6,541 bases of DNA from an uncultured Sphingomonas sp. Its GTDB lineage: Bacteria > Pseudomonadota > Alphaproteobacteria > Sphingomonadales > Sphingomonadaceae. The notes beneath the pieces were generated by a model. That model searched no databases. It worked only from the letters and a program-made list of their open reading frames with translations, and had not been told where the DNA came from. Position numbers and translations under genes: made by a program. The number at the start of each line of letters is the position of its first letter. Within the stretch, counting starts at the first letter, position 1. Below, in pieces: positions 1 to 5,997 of the stretch. Where the stretch lies: NCBI GenBank assembly GCA_946886645.1, contig CAMPIY010000098.1, positions 1 through 6,541 on the forward strand, in the 5' to 3' direction.

Positions 1-408
1 TTCTATGACCGCTATCGCGACAATACGCTGGTGCTCGACAAATGGTTCGCCATCCAGGCGGGCGCGCAGCGGATCGGCAATGTGTCGGTCGTCGAGCGGC
101 TTGCCGCCCATCCCGACTTCACCTCGAAGAATCCCAATCGCTGGCGTGCGCTGGTCGCCAATTTCGCCGCGACCCAATGGACGTTCCACGAGGCGTCCGG
201 CCGAGGGTACCGCTTCGTCGCCGACATGATCCTGGGAATCGACAAGCTCAATCCGCAGGTTGCCGCTCGGCAGGTGCCGTCGCTAGGCCGCTGGCGCCGG
301 TTCGAGCCGCAGCGCGCGGAGCTGATGCGTCAGGAGTTGGAGCGGATCGTGGCCACGCCGGGCCTGTCGAAGGACGTCTTCGAGCAGGCGTCGAAGTCGC
401 TCACCTAA
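1..408 (+). CDS. pepN: Aminopeptidase N (M1 family), C-terminal part, 5' end outside window
   Basis: This is the last 135 codons of an M1-family zinc aminopeptidase, open at base 1 in frame 1 and ending in TAA at 406-408. PepN removes N-terminal residues from peptides in the cytoplasm. The visible part is the C-terminal helical-repeat domain, not the catalytic HExxH region, which lies upstream of the window. Recognisable family features are DKWFAIQA near the start, the HPDFTSKNPNR segment, FHEASGRGYRF, and the ending with LSKDVFEQASKSL. All are typical of the C-terminus of proteobacterial PepN (about 870 residues). The reading frame is intact and the end lies where the family normally ends. 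It converges on the minus-strand lipid-transport operon and its stop codon overlaps the stop of the small gene at 405-530. No intrinsic terminator follows it. Confidence 0.93.
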   Translation, partial: FYDRYRDNTLVLDKWFAIQAGAQRIGNVSVVERLAAHPDFTSKNPNRWRALVANFAATQWTFHEASGRGYRFVADMILGIDKLNPQVAARQVPSLGRWRRFEPQRAELMRQELERIVATPGLSKDVFEQASKSLT

Positions 409-530
409 TGACCGCCGACGGCGAAACCCAGCTGATATCCTAGCCACCCCGCAAGAGGTGCGATCACGATGATCGCGGCCAGCATCAGCGCTTTGCCGCG
501 CGGCGAAAGTTCGTTCAGCCGCTCCAGCAT
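405..530 (-). CDS. Small single-span membrane protein, 41 aa, last gene of the Mla operon
   Basis: A 41-codon reading frame from ATG (528-530) to TAG (405-407). The translation has three parts: a charged, probably amphipathic N-terminus (MLERLNELSPRGK), one hydrophobic segment at about residues 14-30 (begins ALMLAAIIVIAPLAGW), and a short glycine-rich tail ending GGH. The start is well supported. A strong GGGAGG ribosome site (537-542) sits 6 bases upstream, formed by the last codons of the lipoprotein gene, whose TGA ends 2 bases before this ATG. The gene is therefore likely co-transcribed and translationally coupled to the transporter genes. Positive residues before the hydrophobic segment suggest a cytoplasmic N-terminus. 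I do not recognise a family. An accessory or stabilising subunit of the transporter is a guess from position only. Sequence, RBS and spacing support a real gene; function is unknown. Confidence 0.72.
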   Translation of the reverse strand: MLERLNELSPRGKALMLAAIIVIAPLAGWLGYQLGFAVGGH

Positions 531-532
531 TC

Positions 533-1120
533 TCAACCTCCCACCCAGGCCGCAACTTCATACGCAACCTTGTTCGCGGCGTTGTTGAGCGCCGGGCCGA
601 CCGTGCCGGCGGTTCCGTCCGCGGGCTCGGTGGCTTCGAAGCGGCGGGTCCGGACTTCGGTACCGCCCGCCGTTGACAGCGCTCCATCGTAACGCACCAC
701 GACCGCGCCGCTCTGCGTGTCATAGCCGAAGCGGGTCAAGGTGCCGGTCAGATGCAGGCCTGGATCGAGCGCCGACTGGCGAGGATCGAGGACGACGCGA
801 TTGGTCGTGCGGATAACGGTTTCCTGGAGCAAATCCTGGAACAGCCGGTCGGGGCTTTCGACCCATTGGAGATTCTGGATATATGCCACGGCGGTTGGGC
901 CGACGAGGGCCGGGACGCGTGTCGTCGCGAGCTCCTTCGACACGATGGGCACGTCGATGGTGATGGCCTGTCCCGGCGTTGACGAACGGTTGACGTTGGC
1001 CGGCGCGGGGGCCGCGCTGGTCAGGGTCAGCAGCGTCGGAGGGACCTTCTTGCCGCCGAAGCAACTTGCGAGCGAAAGCGCGCCCAGCGCGACGATAACC
1101 AGCCGAATCTTACGCATCAT
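533..1120 (-). CDS. ABC-type transport auxiliary lipoprotein, PqiC-like
   Basis: A 195-residue predicted outer-membrane lipoprotein of the PqiC/ABC-transport-auxiliary family. Such proteins partner MCE-domain transporters in the periplasm. The N-terminus is a lipoprotein signal peptide: MMRKIR, a hydrophobic stretch, then lipobox LASC with the lipidated cysteine at about residue 20. The residues after it (Phe-Gly) carry no Asp at +2, so Lol sorting to the outer membrane is expected. The mature part has the family pattern ATTRVPALVG...VAYIQNLQWVESPDRLFQDLLQETV (about 65-102), then a beta-rich C-terminal half. Its ATG overlaps the TGA of the MCE gene (ATGA at 1117-1120). A second ATG follows at once and is equally usable, with GGAAAG a few bases upstream. 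It belongs to the transporter operon. In classical E. coli Mla this position is held by MlaC and MlaB, so the accessory subunit here is of the Pqi type. Confidence 0.87.
   Translation of the reverse strand: MMRKIRLVIVALGALSLASCFGGKKVPPTLLTLTSAAPAPANVNRSSTPGQAITIDVPIVSKELATTRVPALVGPTAVAYIQNLQWVESPDRLFQDLLQETVIRTTNRVVLDPRQSALDPGLHLTGTLTRFGYDTQSGAVVVRYDGALSTAGGTEVRTRRFEATEPADGTAGTVGPALNNAANKVAYEVAAWVGG
537..542 (-). promoter_or_regulatory. Ribosome binding site of the 41-aa membrane protein
   Basis: Read on the minus strand this is GGGAGG, a near-perfect anti-16S match, 6 bases before the ATG at 528-530. It lies inside the final Val-Gly-Gly codons of the preceding lipoprotein gene. It is the strongest Shine-Dalgarno sequence I saw in the window and is the main reason to accept so short a gene. 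Confidence 0.75.
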
Positions 1121-2070
1121 TTCGTCTTTCCGGGCTTATAGTCGGGTAGTTTTTCGGGGCCGAGCACGCCCAGCGCGCCATCATTGTTCAGCCGGTCGCT
1201 GAACTGGCGCAGCGAATCCGACAGGTCGCGCAGGTCGTGGACCAGCCGGTTCGCCTCGGGCAGCGTCGACTTGGAGAAATTCTGGATGCCGGGCCGGGCG
1301 TCGGCAATCATCGCGTCGAGGTTGTCGGCCGCCTTCTGGACGGAGGCGATTGACCGCCGCAGATCCTCTGCAGCCGGTTCGCCCTGCTTCTTGATGAGCT
1401 CATTGGTGCTGTTGGCGACTTCGCCCCAGCGTGCGGCGGCAACGCCGGCCTGGCGCGCCGCGATGCGTGCGTCGCCGATGGCGTCGGCCAGGTCGGGCGC
1501 CCGCTCGGCAAGGACGCGCGTGGTCTTGTCGACATTCTCCAGGATGTCCGAAATCGAGTTCTGGTTCTTGTCGCTGAGCAGTTCGGTCAGCCGCTCGGTC
1601 AGTCGCTGGATGCGGTCGATGAGCTCCGGTGCGGAGTTGAGCAGCGCGCCAAGCCCGCCGGAGCTTGCCGGGATTACCGGGCAGCCCTGCGGCCCAACCT
1701 GGGTGAGCGGCCGTGCGCCCTTGACCGCGCCTTCCAGGGCGATTTCGCTTACCCCGGTGAAACCGACGCCCTTGATCTGCGCCGTGGTGCCCTGGAGGAT
1801 CGGCGTTTCGGCATCGACGATGATGCGCACCCAGACGAATTCGGGCCGGTCCGGGAGCAGGCTGATCTTTTCGATCTGGCCCACGGGCACGCCCTGGAAG
1901 TTCACCGACGAACCCTTGTTCAGGCCGCCGACGCCCTGGCTGAAATAAATATCGAAGCATTTCTCGGCCTTGGCCGACAGGCCGGCGAGCCAGACGATGA
2001 ACATCAAGAGGCCCGCGAGGAGGGCCAAAGTGACGCTCCCTACCAGCACATGGTTCGAACGCGTTTCCAT
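1117..2070 (-). CDS. mlaD: MlaD-family MCE-domain substrate-binding protein
   Basis: A 317-residue inner-membrane-anchored MCE protein. Family members form hexameric rings in the periplasm that pass phospholipids between the ABC permease and periplasmic or outer-membrane partners. After METRSNH there is one transmembrane helix (about 9-30). The MCE domain follows at about 38-116, with FSQGVGGLNKGSSVNFQG, VPVGQIEKI, and GFTGVSEIALEG as the typical core and end strands. Residues about 140-295 are a long, mostly helical region rich in Leu, Ala, Arg and Asp, predicted as coiled coil, followed by a Lys/Pro-rich tail. E. coli MlaD is about 183 residues, so this protein has a long C-terminal extension, as in many alphaproteobacterial MCE proteins; such helices can form a tunnel. 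Two cysteines, at about 38 and 130, flank the MCE domain. The start ATG lies 6 bp after the ATPase stop and precedes a clean TM helix, so I accept it. The symbol is by family. Confidence 0.9.
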   Translation of the reverse strand: METRSNHVLVGSVTLALLAGLLMFIVWLAGLSAKAEKCFDIYFSQGVGGLNKGSSVNFQGVPVGQIEKISLLPDRPEFVWVRIIVDAETPILQGTTAQIKGVGFTGVSEIALEGAVKGARPLTQVGPQGCPVIPASSGGLGALLNSAPELIDRIQRLTERLTELLSDKNQNSISDILENVDKTTRVLAERAPDLADAIGDARIAARQAGVAAARWGEVANSTNELIKKQGEPAAEDLRRSIASVQKAADNLDAMIADARPGIQNFSKSTLPEANRLVHDLRDLSDSLRQFSDRLNNDGALGVLGPEKLPDYKPGKTK

Positions 2071-2076
2071 CGACGT

Positions 2077-2901
2077 CTACTGCCTTTTCAAACCGGCGAC
2101 GGCCGCGCGTCCGCGGGGCCCGTTAAAATATTCTTGAATCCAAGGATGGTCCAAGGCGAGCAATTCTTCAATCGTTCCGACCGCAATCACCTTTTTGTCC
2201 GCGATCACCGCCACCCGGTCGCAAATCGCCCACAGCGTATCGAGGTCGTGCGTGATGAGGAAAACGGTCAGGTCGAGCTTTTTCTGCAAACCTTCGATCA
2301 GTTCGTCGAAGGCCGCTGCGCCGATCGGGTCCAGCCCCGCCGTCGGCTCGTCGAGAAACAGCAGCTCCGGATCGAGCGCCAACGCTCTTGCCAGGCCGGC
2401 GCGCTTCCTCATACCGCCCGACAGTTCGGACGGGAATTTGGGACCGGCGTTGGCCGGAAGGCCCGACATGGCGATCTTGTAGCTTGCAATCTCGTCGAGC
2501 AGCGGCGGCTTGATATAGGGAAAATATTCGCGGATCGGCACCTCGACATTCTCGGCGACGGTCAGCGTCGAAAACAGCGCGCCGTTCTGAAACAGGACGC
2601 CCCAGCGGCGGCGGATATTCTTCGCCTCATCCTCTTCGCGGCCGATCATATTCTCGCCGAGCACCTCGACCTCGCCGGCGTCGGGAATCTGCAGGCCGAT
2701 GATCGAGCGCATCAGCACCGACTTGCCGGTGCCCGACCCGCCGACGACGCCCAAAATCTCGCCACGCCGCACGTCGAGGTCGAGCCCTTCGTGGATGATC
2801 TGCTCGCCAAAGCTGTTCTTGAGGCCGCGAACGGTGATGATCACATCGTCGCGGCCATCGCCGTCAGCGTCGCGCGGCCCTTCGTGAACCGGCGAGGTCA
2901 T
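2077..2901 (-). CDS. mlaF: MlaF-family ABC transporter ATP-binding protein
   Basis: A 274-residue cytoplasmic ATPase that powers the MlaE permease. All ABC motifs are present: Walker A GGSGTGKS (54-61), Q-loop glutamine in FQNGALF (about 105), signature LSGGM (160-164), Walker B LLFLDEP with catalytic Glu185, D-loop TAGLDP, and the switch histidine in ITHD (218). The SGGMRKRAGLARALALDPELL run is typical of MlaF-type ATPases. The open frame extends upstream to 3165, but the start at 2899-2901 is correct: it forms an ATGA overlap with the permease stop, and the upstream extension is out-of-frame permease sequence. The first about 18 residues (Asp/Gly-rich) are an unconserved tail before the first strand. 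It reads into the MCE gene after 6 bp. The family assignment is strong; direction of lipid movement cannot be told from the sequence. Confidence 0.95.
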   Translation of the reverse strand: MTSPVHEGPRDADGDGRDDVIITVRGLKNSFGEQIIHEGLDLDVRRGEILGVVGGSGTGKSVLMRSIIGLQIPDAGEVEVLGENMIGREEDEAKNIRRRWGVLFQNGALFSTLTVAENVEVPIREYFPYIKPPLLDEIASYKIAMSGLPANAGPKFPSELSGGMRKRAGLARALALDPELLFLDEPTAGLDPIGAAAFDELIEGLQKKLDLTVFLITHDLDTLWAICDRVAVIADKKVIAVGTIEELLALDHPWIQEYFNGPRGRAAVAGLKRQ

Positions 2902-4001
2902 ATCCACCCGACCTGCGAGAAGAACACCGCGAACACCGCGTCGAGGATGATCACCATGAAGATCGACTGGACGACGGCGGCGGTCGTCTTGGTACCGACC
3001 TCCTCGCTGTTGCCCTGGACCAGCATTCCGTTGAAGCAACCGGCGAGCGCGATGATGAATCCGAACACCGGCGCCTTGACCAGGCCGACCCACAGGTCGG
3101 TGATCGGGATGACCTCCTGCAAGCGCTGGATGTAGGTCAGGGGCGGGATGCCGAGGTCGATCCACACATAGATGCCGCCGCCAAGCAGCGACATGATCAT
3201 GGCGTAGAAGGTCAGGAGCGGCATCATCACGACCGCCGAAAGGATTCGCGGAACCACGAGCGCTTCGACGGGCGACACGCCGATCGTCCGCATCGCGTCT
3301 ACTTCCTCGGTAATCTTCATCGTCCCGATCTGGGCGGCAAAGGCGGAGCCGGAGCGCCCGGCGACCATGATGGCGGTCATGAGCGTCGCCAGTTCGCGAA
3401 CCGTGATTCGGCCGATAAGATTGATGGTGTAAATCTCGGCCCCGAACTGCTCGAGCTGAACGGCGCCCTGCTGGCCCACGACGATCCCGATCAGGAAAGT
3501 CATCAGGCCGATGATGCCAAGCGCGCGCACCCCGACCAGGTCGAAGCGATGGAGGACGGCATTGAGCCTGAGGCGTTTCGGCCGCCGGACGATCGCGGCG
3601 AAGGCGACGAGCACCGAGCCGAGGAAGCCCAGCAGGCCGATGAATGTCGAGCCCGCTTCATAAACCCATTCGCCGAATTCGTTCAGGACGCGAAGCGGTG
3701 CGGGCCGTTCGTCGGGCCGGATCCGCGCGGGGCGGTCGGCTTCCGCCACCTGGTCCAGCAGGGCGGCGACCGTCTTGTTCGCACCGACGACCTTGGCGCC
3801 ACGATCGCGAACCGTGCGGTAGATGACCCACGCCCCGACCGTGTCCATCCGCTCGACGCCGCTAAGGTCGATCGTCAGCGGATCGGGCGCGGCGGTCAAT
3901 TCACGCTGGGTCGATGCCGCGCGGGCAATGGTCAGCGAACCGACGCAGCGGTACGCATCACCTCCCGCGGGAGGATCGGAGGTGGTCGACTGGTCCCCCA
4001 T
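2898..4001 (-). CDS. mlaE: STAS-domain/MlaE-family lipid ABC permease fusion
   Basis: A 367-residue inner-membrane permease with a STAS domain fused at its N-terminus. Residues about 18-90 form the STAS (MlaB-like) domain, with LTIDLSGVERMDTVGAW (42-58). The Asp-Thr in MDTVG matches the conserved acidic residue and Ser/Thr of this domain. Residues about 112-367 are the MlaE permease, starting with an interfacial helix and then about five membrane segments. Its hallmark loop reads AGRSGSAFAAQIGTMKITEE, then VDAMRTIGVSP (about 214-244). In E. coli, MlaB is a separate protein that binds MlaF; here the fusion fixes it to the permease 1:1. This is the first gene of the operon, starting at 3999-4001 beside the divergent intergenic region, with only a weak AGGG-type site upstream. 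Its TGA overlaps the ATPase start. Fused STAS-MlaE proteins are common in alphaproteobacteria. Confidence 0.93.
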   Translation of the reverse strand: MGDQSTTSDPPAGGDAYRCVGSLTIARAASTQRELTAAPDPLTIDLSGVERMDTVGAWVIYRTVRDRGAKVVGANKTVAALLDQVAEADRPARIRPDERPAPLRVLNEFGEWVYEAGSTFIGLLGFLGSVLVAFAAIVRRPKRLRLNAVLHRFDLVGVRALGIIGLMTFLIGIVVGQQGAVQLEQFGAEIYTINLIGRITVRELATLMTAIMVAGRSGSAFAAQIGTMKITEEVDAMRTIGVSPVEALVVPRILSAVVMMPLLTFYAMIMSLLGGGIYVWIDLGIPPLTYIQRLQEVIPITDLWVGLVKAPVFGFIIALAGCFNGMLVQGNSEEVGTKTTAAVVQSIFMVIILDAVFAVFFSQVGWI

Positions 4002-4096
4002 CGACCGCGACCCTGCTCGAAATCCGATTCAGCGGCAAGCCTTCAGCAATTTGCCTCTTTGCTGTCCCCGATCATGCCTTATAGCGCGCCATTGGG
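4002..4096. promoter_or_regulatory. Divergent intergenic region between the two lipid operons
   Basis: These 95 bases separate the divergent STAS-MlaE and CDP-alcohol phosphatidyltransferase genes, so promoters for both operons should lie here or inside the flanking gene starts. On the plus strand TTATAG (4079-4084) resembles a -10 box. A weak CTTTGC (4057-4062) lies 16 bases upstream as a possible -35. With that -10, transcription would begin about 4090-4092, leaving only a few leader bases before the ATG at 4097. I found no convincing -35/-10 pair for the minus strand and no clear operator palindrome. The stretch is less GC-rich than the genes around it, in keeping with a promoter. The region is expected to hold promoters; the exact boxes are weak guesses. 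Confidence 0.45.
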
Positions 4097-5233
4097 ATGA
4101 CGGATGAAGTTCCTGCCGGCGACAAGCCGCTTTTCGTGACGGTCGGGGACAATCCCGCCCGCGCTTTCGGCATGGGCGCGGCCGAGCGGGCGAACGCCCT
4201 GGCGATCAAGGCAAAGCTCGAACCGGCCAATGCCGCGCAATCCGGGCGCTCGACCGTCTATGCGGACGTTAACTGGGCCTGGGACCCCGAATGGCTTGTC
4301 GTGCTGCGCAATTCGCCCGGCAAGGTGCTGACCAAAGAGGGCAGGGCGGTACTGGCGCATGTGCCGGCGGGCGGCGACGAAGCACCGTTGCTGGCGGCGA
4401 TGCAGGCCGGCTCGCAATATGAGGGCGTATCGCTGGAAGCGATCGACGCCGACACCGCCGACTTCAGCTACAGCAAGCTCAGGAAGCGCGAACGGCCGTT
4501 CGTGATGCCGCTCGACCCTGCCGACGCCGAGCCGGTGGAGCGCGCCTCCTACGATGCGAGCTATAAGGGGGTGACCGACGCGCTTACCCTCTACCTGTGG
4601 CGCCGTCCGGCCTTCTACCTGACCCGCTGGGCCGCGCGAGCCGGGATGACGCCCAACCAGGTAACCACGATCGGCGCGGTTCTGTGCCTCGCGGCATTCT
4701 TCCTCTTTTATGGCGGCTGGTATTGGACCGGCGTGGCCGCGGGCTTCGCCTTCATGGTCCTCGACACGGTCGACGGGAAGCTGGCGCGCTGCACCGGTCA
4801 ATCCTCGAAGTGGGGCAATCTGTTCGATCATGGCGTCGACCTCATCCATCCCCCCTTCTGGTGGTGGGCCTGGGCCGAGGGCCTGCAGGCCTATGGCCGC
4901 CCCCTCGACGACCGGGTCTATGAGCTGCTGATCATCGGCGCGATCGTGTTCGGCTATATCGTCCAGCGGCTTATCGAAGGGATTTTCGTCCGCCGCTTCG
5001 GAATGCACATCCACGTCTGGCAAAGGATCGACAGCCAGTTCCGTCTCATCACCGCGCGGCGGAACCCGAACATGGTCATCCTGGTGCTCGCGCTGCTGTT
5101 CGGCCGGCCCGACCTGGGGATCGAACTGGTTGCGCTATGGACCATCCTGTCGCTGATTTTCCACGCCGTCCGGTTGGCGCAGGCCAATGCGCGGCGCGAG
5201 CGCGGGCAGCCGGTGATCAGCTGGCTGACATGA
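4097..5233 (+). CDS. CDP-alcohol phosphatidyltransferase family protein with N-terminal nucleotidyltransferase-like domain
   Basis: A 378-residue membrane enzyme. Its class transfers a phospho-alcohol between a CDP-linked donor and an alcohol acceptor at the inner membrane. The catalytic motif DxxDGxxARx8GxxxDxxxD is complete: Asp223, Asp226, Gly227, Ala230, Arg231, Gly240, Asp244, Asp248. About six membrane segments span 165-360, preceded by the TPNQVT motif (185-190). Typical single-domain members have about 180-220 residues. Here about 150 soluble residues come first. Their outline (LFVTVGDNPARAFGMGAAERA, a central VYADVNWAWDPEWLVVL, then a linker with YKGVTDAL) resembles a degenerate version of the sugar-nucleotide transferase half of bifunctional inositol-1-phosphate cytidylyltransferase/DIPP synthases, without a nucleotide-binding loop. 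The start at 4097 keeps the first strand of that domain, but its RBS is poor (GGG directly before ATG). It is the first gene of an operon whose next start overlaps its stop (ATGA). The substrate is unknown; inositol phosphate is one candidate. Confidence 0.88.
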   Translation: MTDEVPAGDKPLFVTVGDNPARAFGMGAAERANALAIKAKLEPANAAQSGRSTVYADVNWAWDPEWLVVLRNSPGKVLTKEGRAVLAHVPAGGDEAPLLAAMQAGSQYEGVSLEAIDADTADFSYSKLRKRERPFVMPLDPADAEPVERASYDASYKGVTDALTLYLWRRPAFYLTRWAARAGMTPNQVTTIGAVLCLAAFFLFYGGWYWTGVAAGFAFMVLDTVDGKLARCTGQSSKWGNLFDHGVDLIHPPFWWWAWAEGLQAYGRPLDDRVYELLIIGAIVFGYIVQRLIEGIFVRRFGMHIHVWQRIDSQFRLITARRNPNMVILVLALLFGRPDLGIELVALWTILSLIFHAVRLAQANARRERGQPVISWLT

Positions 5234-5997
5234 GCCGCTGGACTGCGATCGTGCTTGCCGGGTCGCGGCCGGGCGCCGATCCGTTCGCGGCGGAATATGG
5301 GACGGATTTGAAGGCGCTGATCCCGGTCGCTGGGGTTCCGATGGTGGCGAGGCCGGTCGCTGCGCTCCTTGGTTCGCCGGAAGTCGACCATGTGCAGGTG
5401 CTGACGCAACAGCCCGATCGGATCGCGGCGGTTATGCCCGATGACGCGCGGGTGAACGTCGGGCCATCGGGCGAGACGATCGCATCGACGCTCGAAAGGA
5501 TATTGGCCGGTCCCGCGACGAGCTATCCGCTTCTCGTCACAACCGCCGATCACGCGTTGCTCGATCCGGCAATAATCGCGGATTTTTGCGCCAGGGCCGA
5601 CGGGGCCGACGTCGCGATCGGGCTGGTCGAACGGAAATCCTTACTGGCGCGTCTCCCCCACACCAGCCGTACCTGGCTCCGCTTTCGCGCGGGCGCTTAT
5701 TCGGGCGCCAACCTCTTTGCCTTCGGAAGCGCGAAGGCGGCCAAGGCGGTGGCCCTGTGGCGGGCGGTCGAGCAGGATCGGAAGAAGGGCTGGCGGATGA
5801 TCGCGGCGCTTGGGCCGATTGCCCTCATCGGCGCATTGTTGAGGCTCAGGACGCTCGACCAGACGCTGGCTGCCGTCGGCCGGAAGCTCGATCTAGACAT
5901 TCGCAAGGTGGAGCTGGAAAACCCGCTCGCGGCGGTCGATGTCGACAAGCCGGCGGACCATGAATTGGTCACCGCGATCCTCGAAGGCCGGGCATGA
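5230..5997 (+). CDS. MobA-like nucleotidyltransferase family protein
   Basis: A 255-residue probable cytoplasmic NTP transferase with a GT-A/Rossmann fold. Its class joins a nucleoside monophosphate to a sugar or polyol phosphate. The N-terminus reads WTAIVLAGSRPGADPFA, a variant of the LAGGxGxR nucleotide loop, followed by DLKALIPVAGVPM, with Lys28 matching the conserved signature lysine. TTADHALLD (104-112) carries the metal-binding Asp (about 107), and VDVDKPADH (236-244) matches the family's closing acidic motif. The frame runs open to 5137 upstream. I chose ATG 5230 because it forms an ATGA overlap with the preceding stop and places the first beta strand at residue 5. A hydrophobic patch near 193-206 (ALGPIALIGALL) may be buried or touch the membrane. 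It lies between the phosphatidyltransferase and the phosphatase, so it probably makes the activated headgroup, perhaps a CDP-alcohol. A molybdenum-cofactor (MobA) role is unlikely given the context and altered loop. Confidence 0.85.
   Translation: MSRWTAIVLAGSRPGADPFAAEYGTDLKALIPVAGVPMVARPVAALLGSPEVDHVQVLTQQPDRIAAVMPDDARVNVGPSGETIASTLERILAGPATSYPLLVTTADHALLDPAIIADFCARADGADVAIGLVERKSLLARLPHTSRTWLRFRAGAYSGANLFAFGSAKAAKAVALWRAVEQDRKKGWRMIAALGPIALIGALLRLRTLDQTLAAVGRKLDLDIRKVELENPLAAVDVDKPADHELVTAILEGRA

Noticed and set aside
460..476. Perfect 7-bp inverted repeat with a 3-base loop (GCGATCA / TGATCGC) just past pepN
   Set aside because: It lies inside the codons for an Ala-Ile-Ile-Val-Ile-Ala run of the small membrane protein and has no T-tract, so it is not a convincing intrinsic terminator. 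Repeated ATC codons explain it.
1184..1948. 254-codon plus-strand frame opposite the MCE gene
   Set aside because: It is Ser/Arg-rich antisense of the helical region of MlaD, with no domain, and the minus strand is clearly coding.
2050..3135. 361-codon open frame on the plus strand opposite the ATPase and permease
   Set aside because: It is antisense to clear ABC transporter genes with all motifs, is Arg/His/Gln-rich and low in complexity, and shows no recognisable domain. It is a GC-rich codon shadow.
2902..3165. N-terminal extension of the ATPase frame (88 further codons upstream)
   Set aside because: It overlaps the C-terminal permease helices in another frame and has no ABC homology. 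The ATGA overlap at 2898-2901 sets the start.
4079..5023. 314-codon open frame on the minus strand opposite the phosphatidyltransferase
   Set aside because: The plus strand carries a complete catalytic motif and membrane helices. The antisense translation is Arg/Gly/His-rich and family-less.
5137..5229. Upstream start for the nucleotidyltransferase (31 further codons)
   Set aside because: It lies inside the last helix of the phosphatidyltransferase in another frame. The ATG at 5230 starts just before the first beta strand and overlaps the previous stop.
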